Origin: an uncultured Lamprocystis sp.
Lineage (GTDB): Bacteria > Pseudomonadota > Gammaproteobacteria > Chromatiales > Chromatiaceae
DNA: 36,296 bases
Direction of reading: 5' to 3'
Assembly (NCBI RefSeq): GCF_903933125.1
Contig: NZ_CAIZIZ010000025.1
Location: 1 to 36,296, forward strand
Under the pieces are notes generated by a model that did no database searches, had not been told where the DNA came from, and was given only the letters and a program-made list of their open reading frames with translations. Made by a program: the position numbers and the translations under genes. Positions 1-8,486 of the stretch are shown piece by piece (position 1 is the stretch's first letter; each line of letters opens with the position of its first letter).

Positions 1-1
1 A

Positions 2-1461
2 CCAGCCCTTTAAAGGTGCTAGCAAAATACTGTAATATAAGGAGATCTTTAACATCGTACGCGTGCTAGACCGACTATGTTTGGTGAGATCCTTCAGAAG
101 TTTGCCGAGAAGAGCCCCGCCACCGTCATGGTGCGCGCCCTGCTAGAGCAGGTGCTGAACCCCGAGAAACTGGACCGATGGTTCGAAACCACACGCCAGA
201 CCCAGTACACACGCAACATTTTGTTCTCGTCGCTCGTTGGGCTGATGCTGCAAGTCGTGTGCAAGACGCAAGCGAGCGTTCACGCAGCGTACCGCAACGT
301 CAACATCGGGGCCTCTATCGCGGCCGTTTATGGGAAACTGCGCGGGGTCGAACTGACCACCTCCGAAGCGCTGGTGGCGGACGTTGCACGGCAGGCACGC
401 GAGTTGATCCACGCCATGAACGGGGCGCGGCCGTCGTTGCTGCCCGGCTATCGACTGAAGTACCTGGATGGCAACTGCCTGGCCGCCAGCGAACATCGTT
501 TGCAAGTGTTGCGCGAGACGGCCGCTGGCCCCTTGCCCGGAAAATCGTTAGTGGTCTTTGATCCACAACTGGACCTGGCCATTGCGACCGTGCTCTGCGA
601 GGATGGGCATACCCAAGAGCGCGCGTTACTGGACGCGGTGCTCGACACGGTCGACGCCAACGATGTCTGGATTGCCGATCGCCATTTTTGCGTCTCCAAC
701 TTTCTGTTCGAGATCCACCGCAGGCACGCCTTCTTCATCATTCGCCAGCATGGCAACCTCAGCATCAAGCCATTGGAAAAGTTTAAATTTGTTGGGAAAT
801 CCGTGAGCGGCGATGTGTATGACCAAGCCGTTCAATTAACCTCCCCGAGCGGCCAAACCTGGTCGCTGCGCCGCATCACCGTCAAGCTGAAGACGCCGAC
901 CCGCGATGGCGAGACGCGGCTCGTGCTGTTGACCAACTTGCCGGCGGCGGTCGCGGACGCCGTGACGATCGCGGACGCGTATCGGCTGCGCTGGGGGATC
1001 GAAACGGTCTTTCAAAAACTTGAGAAACACTTCAATTCCGAAATCACCACCTTGGGCTATCCGCCAGCCGCACTGTTCGCATTCAGTTTGGCGTTGGTGG
1101 CGTTCAATCTCTATGCCGTGGTGATGGCCGCGTTACGCGTGGCCCATCCCACCCAGGAGGTCGATCAGACCGTGTCGCAGTTCTATCTTGCCAATGAAAT
1201 CGCGACCACGATGACCGGTCTGACGATTGCGGTACCGGAACACGAATGGGAGCCGCTTGCACACGCAACCCCGGAACAGTTTGCCGGCTATTTGCTCATC
1301 TTGGCGCGGTACGTGGATTTGCACAAACTCCGGAAGACCCCACGCGGTCCGAAGAAACCGCCCACCCCACGCACGAAATACAAAGGTCACCCACATGTCT
1401 CAACTGCCAAGTTGCTTGCGGGCGTGGAGCCGGACACGTAATGGTAACTTTAAAGGGCTGG
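2..1461 (+). mobile_element. IS4-family insertion sequence, apparently complete
   Basis: A single transposase ORF is bracketed by a perfect 14-bp terminal inverted repeat: CCAGCCCTTTAAAG at 2-15 and its reverse complement at 1448-1461. The element is about 1.46 kb, normal for the IS4 family. The left end sits at the window edge, so the target-site duplication cannot be checked. On the right the element lies 50 bp beyond the stop codon of higA and does not interrupt it. Confidence 0.85.
77..1441 (+). CDS. IS4-family DDE transposase
   Basis: This 454-residue protein catalyses cut-and-paste movement of the surrounding element. It has the DDE layout of the IS4 (DDE_Tnp_1) fold: a first Asp in YLDGNCL (about residue 130), a second in WIADRHF (about 195), and a Glu in the YREK-like segment YRLRWGIETVFQKLEK (about 310), followed by a hydrophobic helical stretch typical of the family C-terminus. 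The ORF is full length without frameshift, so it may be active. Its stop lies 6 bp before the right inverted repeat. No accessory gene is present in the element. Confidence 0.92.
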   Translation: MFGEILQKFAEKSPATVMVRALLEQVLNPEKLDRWFETTRQTQYTRNILFSSLVGLMLQVVCKTQASVHAAYRNVNIGASIAAVYGKLRGVELTTSEALVADVARQARELIHAMNGARPSLLPGYRLKYLDGNCLAASEHRLQVLRETAAGPLPGKSLVVFDPQLDLAIATVLCEDGHTQERALLDAVLDTVDANDVWIADRHFCVSNFLFEIHRRHAFFIIRQHGNLSIKPLEKFKFVGKSVSGDVYDQAVQLTSPSGQTWSLRRITVKLKTPTRDGETRLVLLTNLPAAVADAVTIADAYRLRWGIETVFQKLEKHFNSEITTLGYPPAALFAFSLALVAFNLYAVVMAALRVAHPTQEVDQTVSQFYLANEIATTMTGLTIAVPEHEWEPLAHATPEQFAGYLLILARYVDLHKLRKTPRGPKKPPTPRTKYKGHPHVSTAKLLAGVEPDT

Positions 1462-1511
1462 GCCCACAATCCCTGCTTACTGTCGGTAAGATGGTCGCTT
1501 CGGGCGCCGTG

Positions 1512-1883
1512 TTATCCACCCCGACCAGACGCATTGGACAGGAGGCTGTCGTATGGGATCTTGAGGCCATGGTGCAGACGTTGCACCATGCGCAGGCTGA
1601 GCGAGCGCTTGCGGTTCAGCACCTCCGAGACGCGTCCGCTCGATCCAATGAAAGGCTCCAGGTCTTTCGCCGCCAGACCTTGCTGATCCATGCGGAATTT
1701 GATGGCCTCCACCGGGTCGGCAGGGCCGATGGGGTAGTGTCGATTCTCGTAAGCCTCGACCAACGTTACGAGCACTTCCATCTCGTCTGCCTCGGGCGTC
1801 CCTTCAGATGCTTGGAAAATGGACTCCAGCCGCGCGAACGCGGCGTGCAGGTCTTCGTCATTGCGTATCGGCTTAATAGTCAT
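1512..1883 (-). CDS. higA: HigA-type antitoxin with Xre-like helix-turn-helix
   Basis: A 123-residue antitoxin. The first ~60 residues are acidic and helical (DEDLHAAFARLESIF), as in HigA proteins that have an N-terminal toxin-contact region. The helix-turn-helix is at about residues 65-115 (DLEPFIGSSGRVSEVLNRKR), a HigA signature. The start overlaps the last 11 nt of the upstream toxin gene, giving the toxin-first order and coupled translation usual for higBA. By analogy it neutralises HigB and represses the shared promoter upstream of 2181. No specific operator is recognised. Confidence 0.88.
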   Translation of the reverse strand: MTIKPIRNDEDLHAAFARLESIFQASEGTPEADEMEVLVTLVEAYENRHYPIGPADPVEAIKFRMDQQGLAAKDLEPFIGSSGRVSEVLNRKRSLSLRMVQRLHHGLKIPYDSLLSNASGRGG

Positions 1884-2181
1884 TTACGGTCTCCGCATCG
1901 ACACGGTCGTATTGGGCATGGGTTCCCACAAACTTTACCCAGGCGATCCCGGCGCGGTATTGCATTTCAACCACCAACCGGTATTTGTTGCCGGCAATAT
2001 TGAACACCACTCGACTATTGCCGCAAATGCTCGCATTACGGTATTGATTTTTAATGTCCTGGGGGGAAGCCCACACCGCGTGAGTCGCCTCGTCGTGCCA
2101 ACTTTCCAGCGGCCCGCGCGCATCGGCATGGGGGGCCAGATCCCAAAACTTCCTCAGCGTGCTTTTCGCGATGACGCGCAT
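1873..2181 (-). CDS. higB: HigB-type mRNA interferase toxin
   Basis: A 102-residue RelE/HigB-superfamily toxin. Family features are the start MRVIAKSTLRKFW, the central NQYRNASICGNSRVVFNIAGNKYRLV segment (beta strands with basic residues of the ribosome-dependent RNase fold) and VKFVGTHAQYDRVDA near the C-terminus, which is characteristic of the HigB subgroup with the THAxYD motif. Members cleave mRNA on the ribosome. The gene is intact and overlaps its antitoxin by 11 nt, so the pair should be functional. The higB symbol is assigned from these motifs and the toxin-first order. Confidence 0.88.
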   Translation of the reverse strand: MRVIAKSTLRKFWDLAPHADARGPLESWHDEATHAVWASPQDIKNQYRNASICGNSRVVFNIAGNKYRLVVEMQYRAGIAWVKFVGTHAQYDRVDAETVNDY

Positions 2182-2550
2182 GGGGTCATTTTAGCTCCCA
2201 AATCAGGAGACGCAAGCTGCTGGGTCGAGTCGGCGGGCAGTTTACCCGTCGACCTGCTCCAACATAAGGCGCTGAAATGTTGGGTGTCGATGGCTGCCGA
2301 AACCTGCGGATAGTTGGCGGATAGCGCGGGCCATCGCCAACGGGGGTGGTGAAGACCGGTCGGTCGTTGGGGGGCGAAGGGGGGTTGGGAGCCAGGGGAA
2401 AAGGTCGGGCGTATGACCCCGCGACCGGCGTGGCTGCGGCGCTGGCGCGGTCCACGCGCCTGGTACCGACGGCGGACGTGCGCTCGCCCCAAGGCAACGC
2501 GCGCTGGCGGGTGTCGTTGGTGCGGGAGATGACAAGGACCGCGCCATGGT
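2182..2550. other. gene-poor stretch upstream of higB
   Basis: About 370 bp with overlapping open frames on both strands but no recognisable protein; the translations are rich in Pro, Arg, Ser and Ala and look like noise from GC-rich DNA. The higB promoter should lie at its left edge, but no confident -35/-10 pair is visible. The right part adjoins the broken end of the PIN-domain gene and may be scar sequence. Confidence 0.4.
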
Positions 2551-2934
2551 CTACAGAATCAGTGCCGTTGAGACAGGTACGGCACTGGTCGCGACCGCCA
2601 CAGTCTTCTCCAGTGTCGTACCCAGGACCGTGCGTGGCACGTGCCGTGGGTAAGTATCGCCCGCTGGTGGGCGACGATCCAGGGCCCATCGGCAGGAGTT
2701 GCCGATGTCCGCGACCGCCCGCCTGTTCAACTTCAGTGCGGCGCCCTGTTCGCCCGTCCTAATAATGCCGGTACGCACCTTGATGGCCAGCGCGTATGAG
2801 AATTCCGTGATGACCCACCGCGAAATGAGCAAGGGTTCATCGCCGCATGCGGACAGATAGGTCTTGGCGGCCGGGGTGCCGGCCTCCCGAATCAGGGCGG
2901 CCACCAATAATGAGGTATCGAGATAGCGACGCAT
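2551..2934 (-). pseudogene. VapC-like PIN-domain toxin, 3' half lost
   Basis: The first ~70 residues are a PIN-domain RNase: LDTSLLVAALIREAG with the first catalytic Asp (D6), and SRWVITEFSYAL with the catalytic Glu (E44). After about residue 72 the sequence turns into low-complexity Arg/Pro/Thr-rich text. The expected third acidic cluster (a DALHLA-type motif) is missing, and I do not find it in the other two minus-strand frames. The original 3' end was therefore probably replaced or deleted and the toxin is likely inactive. Its ATG overlaps the antitoxin stop codon (TGATG), the usual coupled arrangement. Confidence 0.72.
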
Positions 2935-3194
2935 CAGAAACGCGCGTTGGCCCGCATGTCGCCGACAAGTTGACCGGCATCGGCGCCGATATGCATGGGT
3001 TGCCCGTCGACGAATGCGAACAGTTCGGCCAGGTCGAATTGCGGAAGCCGGGCAGCGGGTTCGGCCACAATGCGGGCGATTGCAACACTGCGCCGTGTAA
3101 TGATGACCTCTTCGCCCGCTTCAACCTGGGCCAACACTGCAGACAAACGCGCCTTCGCCGCCGCCACACTAAGTGTTTGCATAAGTGCCTCCAT
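2934..3194 (-). CDS. Phd/YefM-family antitoxin (VapB role)
   Basis: An 86-residue antitoxin. The N-terminus QTLSVAAAKARLSAVLAQVEAGEEVIITRRSVAIARIV is the DNA-binding Phd fold (the 'prevent-host-death' pattern with GEEVIITR). The C-terminus FDLAELFAFVDGQPMHIGADAGQLVGDMR is the flexible toxin-binding tail. Translation may start at the first ATG or four codons later at MQTLSV. The gene precedes and overlaps the truncated PIN gene. With the toxin broken, the antitoxin may persist as an orphan autoregulator or as an anti-addiction factor against related toxins; that is inference. Confidence 0.85.
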   Translation of the reverse strand: MEALMQTLSVAAAKARLSAVLAQVEAGEEVIITRRSVAIARIVAEPAARLPQFDLAELFAFVDGQPMHIGADAGQLVGDMRANARF

Positions 3195-3503
3195 GACGAG
3201 TTGACCATCTGACTATATCATGGCGGGGGTCAAGGTGGTGCGCCGCGACTGCTCCTTGGTCCCCGCTTGTCGGCGGGGGGCGGAACGCGCTAGCGGTTCC
3301 GTCATTTCGGTGCTCAGCGCGTAGGTTCCGCTACGCGGACCGGTGTTGGCGCTGGGGTGCTCATGCGTCGCGACGCCCCGCCGGTGCCGACCGGTCCGCA
3401 CGGCGGACCCCTGAGGCTTGATCGGTTGGGCGCCCTCGATCGTCGTTGCTGTCCCCAGGGACATCTGGGGCGCAGTGAAAGCGAGGTCGCGGCGCGCCGC
3501 GGC

Positions 3504-3609
3504 GGGACGGGGCATTCGCCCCGTCCCGAACGTTTGATCCGTGGCCGACCGTTGATTGGAACCGGCAGGTTCGGAGAAAACGTTTCGGACGGGGCCAATG
3601 CCCCGTCCG
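3504..3609. repeat. pair of GC-rich hairpins forming inverted copies
   Basis: Two perfect 10-bp-stem hairpins: GGGACGGGGC-attc-GCCCCGTCCC at 3504-3527 and CGGACGGGGC-caat-GCCCCGTCCG at 3586-3609. Each is flanked by a related AACGTTT/AAACGTT segment in the opposite sense, so the two are inverted copies of one short repeat. No T-run follows, so they are unlikely to be simple intrinsic terminators. They occupy the 490-bp non-coding gap between the antitoxin and the SWIM gene, which holds no other recognised gene; a GGTCCGC-type palindrome lies at about 3396. Confidence 0.7.
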
Positions 3610-3630
3610 GCCCATTCTGCCGACCGCCCT

Positions 3631-3714
3631 GCCTACAACAAGTCCCGATTTCTCTCCCGCACAGGTAAACGGATGTGCAGCCGCCTACAACAAGTCCCGA
3701 TTCTTCTCTCGCAC
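3631..3714. repeat. tandem duplication of the SWIM gene 3' end
   Basis: The last ten codons of the SWIM gene (3683-3714, including the stop) recur at 3631-3662 with 29 of 32 identical bases. The offset is 52 bp, not a multiple of three, so the extra copy lies outside the reading frame, downstream of the stop. It is probably an old slippage or repair duplication with no coding effect. Confidence 0.75.
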
Positions 3715-4521
3715 CCGCTGATAAAGCTCCTCCATCACCGCCACGAATGAACTGTCGCGCTCCCAGAAAGCGGGAAAATCGCCGGCTTTGCGCACCAGGA
3801 TGGCGGGCACGGCGGCCGGGACGGCCGGCTCGATATCTCCGGGCAGACGGTGCTCGCCGGTCCAGAAGGCGTGATAATCCAGCGGCGCGGGGCCGGTCCG
3901 GGGGCGGGTGAAGAAAGACTCCGCGGCGGTGATCGGCGGCGCCTCGTCGCCGGTCAGGGCCGCCAGGGCCTTGCCCAGGGGGGTGGCACTCAGGGCTTGA
4001 TTGAGCCGCGCGCGGGACAGGCCCCGCAGTTCGAACAGCAGGAAGGGGTCCCGGTCCAGTTGTCCCGCCAGGCGATAGTAGACACCCGCGATGTGCTTGC
4101 ACGGATTGGCGCCGTCGGGGCAGGAGCAATCGGTCAGGGCGAAATCCTTGCGGCTGCGCGGCAGCAGGTGCAGCTTCACGTCGGCGAAGGCCGCGTCGAT
4201 GGTGTCGGGCATCTCGTTCATGAGGAGCCGGGCGATCAGCGCCGCGCTGCTGCCCAGGCGGGTGATGGCCTTGTCCCAGTCCTTGGCGGGGATTTGGACC
4301 ATCTGGATGCGGGTCTGGTAGTGGGGTTCTTTGTAGACCCCGAAGTAGGGGTTGACGTTGCCCCGCACCGTGGCGCTCACCCGTCCGTCGGCGATGGCAA
4401 AGGCGAGGATGCGGTTGTCGCCGCTGTAGGCGCGGCCCCGCTGCAGGCGCCCGCTGTCGGTGAAACCCTCCAGCGCCGCGATGAAGCGCTGGCCCCACCA
4501 GGTCTTGCCGAGGGTTGCCAT
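3685..4521 (-). CDS. SWIM zinc-finger protein, helicase partner
   Basis: This 278-residue protein has a SWIM zinc finger, C132-x-C134-x6-C141-x-H143 (CSCPDGANPCKH), preceded by the conserved N-terminus TWWGQRFIAALE and a strand-rich RGRAYSGDNRI region. SWIM domains bind DNA or protein. In bacteria this architecture is repeatedly encoded next to a SNF2 ATPase, as here: the start is only 2 bp after the helicase stop, so the two are cotranscribed and probably form a complex. The exact biological role is not established; DNA repair or chromatin-like remodelling is a family-level guess. The N-terminus starts at a plausible ATG with no better alternative. Confidence 0.88.
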   Translation of the reverse strand: MATLGKTWWGQRFIAALEGFTDSGRLQRGRAYSGDNRILAFAIADGRVSATVRGNVNPYFGVYKEPHYQTRIQMVQIPAKDWDKAITRLGSSAALIARLLMNEMPDTIDAAFADVKLHLLPRSRKDFALTDCSCPDGANPCKHIAGVYYRLAGQLDRDPFLLFELRGLSRARLNQALSATPLGKALAALTGDEAPPITAAESFFTRPRTGPAPLDYHAFWTGEHRLPGDIEPAVPAAVPAILVRKAGDFPAFWERDSSFVAVMEELYQRVREKNRDLL

Positions 4522-4523
4522 GG

Positions 4524-7500
4524 TCAGTCCACCACCGCGTCGCGGTTCAGGCGGATCAGTGCCTTGAAACGCTCGTTGTCGAGTTGCGTGAGCCAGGACT
4601 CGTCGTTGCCGACGATGGCGCCGGCCAGTGCTTTCTTCTCATTGATCATGTCGCTAATCCGCTCCTCCAGGGTGCCCAGGGTGACGAACTTGTGGACGAA
4701 GACGGTCTTGTCCTGGCCGATGCGGTAGGCCCGGTCGCTCGCCTGATCCTCGACCGCCGGGTTCCACCAGCGGTCGAAGTGAAACACGTGGTTGGCTCTG
4801 GTCAGGGTGATGCCCACGCCGCCGGCTTTCAGCGACAGGACGAAGATCGCGGGCTCGGACTCGGGGTCCTGAAAGGCCGTGATCATGGTCTCGCGCCGGC
4901 TGCGTGCGGTGCCGCCGTGCAGATAGTAGGTCGGGTAGTGCAGATCCTGTTTGAGCAGGCGCTCCAGTTCGGCGCCGATCTCGGTGAACTGCGAGAAGAT
5001 CAGGACGCTGTCGCCCGCCGCCATGGCCTCTTCGAGCATTTCCTGCAGGCGCTGCAGTTTGTGGGAGCGCTCCGGGGTGAAGGCGCTGCCGTCGTGGAGA
5101 AACTGTGCCGGGTGGTTGCAAATCTGCTTGAGTTTCATCAGGGTGGAGAGCATCAGACCCTGGCGGGCGATGCCGTCCTTGGCCTCCAGTTCGCTTTCCA
5201 CATCGCGGACCACGGTTTCGTAGAGAGCCGCCTGTTCCTTGCTGAGATTGCAGTACTGGATGGCCTCCAGCTTGTCCGGCAGGTCGCGGATGATGGCTTT
5301 GTCGCTTTTCAGCCGGCGCAGGATGAAGGGCTCCACCAGGCGTTTGAGGGTGGTGGACTGCACCGGGTCGTGATCGCGCTGCACGGGGATTTCAAAGCGT
5401 TTGCGGAACCGCGCCTGGGTGTCCAGATAGCCGGGATTCAAAAAATTGAAGATCGACCACAAGTCGGTCAGGCGGTTCTCGACCGGGGTGCCGGTCAGGG
5501 CGAGCCGGTGCCGGGCGCGTAGCTTCAGGATCGCCTTGGTCTGCGCCGCGGCCGGGTTCTTGATGTTCTGCGCCTCATCAAGGATGACCCGGTGCCAGTC
5601 GCGGTTTCCGAACAAGTGCTGGTCGCGGCGCATCAGGGCATAGGAGGTGATGACCAGGGCCTGACGCGCGGCGTGCTCGGCGAAGGTGCCGGCGTCCTGC
5701 ATCCGCGTCGGGCCGTGATGGATCAGCACCGGCAACTGGGGGGCGAACCGTTGCACCTCTTTCTGCCAGTTGCCGATGACGGATGTGGGCGCCACCAGCA
5801 GGGTGGGGGCGACCGGGGTCCCGTCCGCGCGCTCCTGCACCAGGCGGGCGATGGCCTGGATCGTCTTGCCGAGTCCCATGTCGTCGGCCAGACAGCCGCC
5901 CAGACCCAGTTGCTCCAGGAACCCGAGCCAGGCCACACCGCGTTTCTGGTAGTCGCGCAGTTGTGCATTCAGTTGGGGCAAATCCGCGATCGACTCCAGC
6001 CGACTGCCCGTGCGCAGGCGCTCCAGCATCGCGGCCAGAGCATCGTCGCGGTCGACCTCGAAGCTGTCGTCGGTGAGGGTCCGCTGGAGGAGATCCTGGA
6101 CACTCATTTCCGGGGTTTCGTGGCCGTGGCGGCGCCAGAAGGCGAGCATCTCCTGCATCTTGTCGCGGTCGAGCTCGACCCATTGTCCGCGGAACTGCAC
6201 CAGCGGGGCCTTCGACTCGACCAGTCGCTGCCATTCCTCCTCGGTCACCACCTGATCGCCGATGGCAAGCTGGTAGCGGTACTGCACCAGGTTTTCGAGG
6301 TTGAGCCCGCTCTTGCTCGCCGGTGCGCCGGGTCCGGTGCGGGCGGCGGATGAGCGCAGCCGGATCTTGACCCGCCGTCGTCCCTGCGGCGTCCACCAGG
6401 CCGGCACCACGACCTTGAATCCGGCGTCCTCCAGCACCCAGGCCCATTCCTTCAGGAAGGCAAAGGCGTCGTCCAGGGTCAGCGCCAGCCCGCGGGGCTC
6501 CGCGGTGTCGAGACCGTCCCAGAGCTTGGGAACCATGCGGGCGGCCAGTCCCAGGTTGAGCAGCAGGTGCGTTTCGAAATCCTTTCCCAACTGGCGGTGC
6601 CAGGATTTGCGGTGCGTCGCGGACTGGGACCAATAGTCGGCCAGCGCCAGACGCTGCGACGGGTCATCCTTGGGGACGGCGACGAAGTGCAGGGTCCAGT
6701 CGTCCGGCACGTCGGCAGCCGGCTCCACGAGTTGAAACCCCAGGGTGAAGGCGGCGTCGCGTTCGGCGCCCTGGATGCGCGAACGCCACTGCCGCCATTG
6801 CTGGTAGGTGTCCAGGCTGATGCCGGACTTTGTCGACCGCGTGGGCGCGAGGCAGGCGGCCAGGAAGGTCAGATCCACCTTTTTCGCGAACACGGCCGGC
6901 CATGGTGTTTGCCGCAGTATCTGATCGAGCAGCACCTCGGCGCAGTGGCGCAACAGGCTATCCGCATCCGGCCAGCCATCCAGCCCGGCGGCGCAGGCCG
7001 CGGGCATCCGCGTGCAGGCGTCGCTGATGAAGCGCTCATAGTGCTCGGACGCCCAGTCCCAGGCGCCGGCGATCTCGAGCGGCGGGACCGTGCGCTTGCC
7101 TTTGGGCCGGGCCGGTTGGCGGACCACCAGCGCGGGCAGATACTGGTCACGCACCAGGAGACGTTTGAGCTCCTGGGTGAACCAGTACCAGAACAGGAAG
7201 TCGCCGCCGGGCTGTATCTCCCCGCCCCGATGGAAAGCCAGAAAATGGATGTCGCTCAGTTGCTTGATGGGGCGGTCCAGCCGCAGACAGTCCACCTGCC
7301 AGCGCTGCAAGGTCGCCGGTGCGTCGACGCTGTCGTCCGACCAGTACCGTGCCAACGGCGGCGACGGCAGGGGCGAATCCGCAGTGCCCGGTAGCTGGAG
7401 CGTGCAGCTCACCAACGCGTCGTCGAGCGGCGACACGATGGCCTGCGCACCCAGAGCCTCGATAAAGGTCGGCCAGTCCGCGCGGGTCAGGTGAAACGGA

Positions 7501-7628
7501 TGAACGGAAACGCCGTCACTGCGCCGTGCGGTGCTGCGCTCCAGGGTTTCCGACCAAAGCATGAAGGCCCCGGCCTGGACGAAGGCGTCGGTGACCTCGG
7601 GTAACCAGAAAGCGTGCAGGATCTGCAT
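4524..7628 (-). CDS. SNF2-family DEAD/DEAH helicase
   Basis: A 1034-residue double-stranded-DNA translocase of the SNF2/HepA class. The N-terminal ~550 residues match the bacterial SNF2-associated region (probably DUF3670-like). The ATPase core has motif I DDMGLGKTIQA (about residue 583), the DEAQN Walker B (about 683), motif III LTGTPVENRLTDLWSIFNFL, and motifs V/VI with LKAGGVGITLTRANHVFHFDRWWNPAVEDQASDRAYRIGQ (about 940-975). All key residues are present, so it should be active. It is the first gene of the unit with the SWIM protein. RapA was considered, but the long N-terminal region and SWIM partner fit the SNF2/SWIM pair better. Confidence 0.93.
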   Translation of the reverse strand: MQILHAFWLPEVTDAFVQAGAFMLWSETLERSTARRSDGVSVHPFHLTRADWPTFIEALGAQAIVSPLDDALVSCTLQLPGTADSPLPSPPLARYWSDDSVDAPATLQRWQVDCLRLDRPIKQLSDIHFLAFHRGGEIQPGGDFLFWYWFTQELKRLLVRDQYLPALVVRQPARPKGKRTVPPLEIAGAWDWASEHYERFISDACTRMPAACAAGLDGWPDADSLLRHCAEVLLDQILRQTPWPAVFAKKVDLTFLAACLAPTRSTKSGISLDTYQQWRQWRSRIQGAERDAAFTLGFQLVEPAADVPDDWTLHFVAVPKDDPSQRLALADYWSQSATHRKSWHRQLGKDFETHLLLNLGLAARMVPKLWDGLDTAEPRGLALTLDDAFAFLKEWAWVLEDAGFKVVVPAWWTPQGRRRVKIRLRSSAARTGPGAPASKSGLNLENLVQYRYQLAIGDQVVTEEEWQRLVESKAPLVQFRGQWVELDRDKMQEMLAFWRRHGHETPEMSVQDLLQRTLTDDSFEVDRDDALAAMLERLRTGSRLESIADLPQLNAQLRDYQKRGVAWLGFLEQLGLGGCLADDMGLGKTIQAIARLVQERADGTPVAPTLLVAPTSVIGNWQKEVQRFAPQLPVLIHHGPTRMQDAGTFAEHAARQALVITSYALMRRDQHLFGNRDWHRVILDEAQNIKNPAAAQTKAILKLRARHRLALTGTPVENRLTDLWSIFNFLNPGYLDTQARFRKRFEIPVQRDHDPVQSTTLKRLVEPFILRRLKSDKAIIRDLPDKLEAIQYCNLSKEQAALYETVVRDVESELEAKDGIARQGLMLSTLMKLKQICNHPAQFLHDGSAFTPERSHKLQRLQEMLEEAMAAGDSVLIFSQFTEIGAELERLLKQDLHYPTYYLHGGTARSRRETMITAFQDPESEPAIFVLSLKAGGVGITLTRANHVFHFDRWWNPAVEDQASDRAYRIGQDKTVFVHKFVTLGTLEERISDMINEKKALAGAIVGNDESWLTQLDNERFKALIRLNRDAVVD

Positions 7629-7723
7629 GGATGTCGGAAAATCGGCAACTAGGGCGGTGACGAACGCGGCTGGTTCCCGCCGCGGCGCGGTCCCAGCCCG
7701 TGAATGCTTGTAGTGTATCCGCT

Positions 7724-7827
7724 GGCGCCCCGGAGGCTCCAGCCTCGTCAGGGTCGACTTCCTCCAGTCTCGCCGAAGTCGTTGACCGCATCCAGGCGCC
7801 CCGGAGGCTCCAGGTCAGGGTCGACTT
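7724..7827 (+). repeat. imperfect direct repeat, 33-37 bp
   Basis: GGCGCCCCGGAGGCTCCAG followed by GTCAGGGTCGACTT occurs at 7724-7760 and again at 7795-7827. The first copy has four extra bases (CCTC) in the middle. The repeats lie in the 440-bp gap between the helicase start and the next gene. Part of this gap must contain the helicase promoter, but none is evident. Confidence 0.75.
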
Positions 7828-7974
7828 AGCTGGGATCTTGGCGCATTATGTGTAGGGTTGCGCTTACAGTACGGGGCGCAACACCCGGTGCGCTGGACCA
7901 CCAGCGCGGTCGATCACCCCCTCAGCGGACGCCTGTTGTATAGCCTTCGTACCTGATACCCAGACAGACCCTTG

Positions 7975-8004
7975 TGTAGGGCGGGTTTGAAACCCGCCCC
8001 TACA
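7975..8004. repeat. short palindrome of the TGTAGG...CCTACA type
   Basis: A near-perfect hairpin: TGTAGG-GCGGGTTT, a one-base centre (G), then AAACCCGC-CCCTACA. Palindromes of this form are dispersed intergenic repeats in several proteobacteria and cyanobacteria. It lies 60 bp upstream of the next gene; a regulatory role is unproven. Confidence 0.6.
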
Positions 8005-8066
8005 TCCGGTTATCACGTTCGACAGCGATAGCGAACCTGGGCGTTCGCCCATGCCCGGAGCCAGCG

Positions 8067-8486
8067 ATGAAGCGGATCCTCGTTTCCACCCTCACCTTAC
8101 TGCTGCTTGGCAGCGGTTGCCTGCACGCGGAAGGCGTCAACAAGGCGATTCACTTTCAGAAGGGAAAGACCTCGGCCACCATCTCGGGGATTGTGGTGCG
8201 GGGCGATACGGATCGCTATACCATCGTGGCGAAACAGGACCAGACCATGACGGTCGCGCTCACCTCAAAGGAAAAGAACGCGGCCCTGACGATCTATGCG
8301 CCGGGATACAGCGTCACCCAAGAGGACGGTGTCTCCATCATCGCGGGGGAGACGCTCGCCGGGGCGGGGGAGGGCGAGGACGCCGCGGGTTGGAGCGGAA
8401 TCCTGCCGGCCTCGGGCAAGTATCTCATCGACGTGGGCGGTACGCGCGGGAATGCCTCCTATAAGATGACAGTGACGATTCAATGA
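8067..8486 (+). CDS. small exported protein with PPC-like domain
   Basis: A 139-residue protein with an N-terminal export signal (MKRILVSTLTLLLLGSGCLHAEG; basic start, leucine core). The Cys in GSGC is not in a good lipobox, so signal peptidase I cleavage near LHA/EG is as likely as lipidation. The mature part resembles the bacterial pre-peptidase C-terminal (PPC) beta-sandwich: VVRGDTDRYTIVAKQDQTMTVALTS, then AALTIYAPGY, and finally LPASGKYLIDVGGTRGNASYKMTVTI. Such domains are usually extracellular modules of unknown binding role. The downstream decayed gene abuts the stop codon. Confidence 0.7.
   Translation: MKRILVSTLTLLLLGSGCLHAEGVNKAIHFQKGKTSATISGIVVRGDTDRYTIVAKQDQTMTVALTSKEKNAALTIYAPGYSVTQEDGVSIIAGETLAGAGEGEDAAGWSGILPASGKYLIDVGGTRGNASYKMTVTIQ

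Noticed and set aside
3213-3515. minus-strand ORF between the antitoxin and SWIM genes
   Set aside because: Runs through palindromic repeats, has Arg/Pro/Thr-rich text and no recognised domain.
3504-3609. hairpins as intrinsic terminators of the SWIM-helicase unit
   Set aside because: Stems are strong but no T-run follows on either strand.
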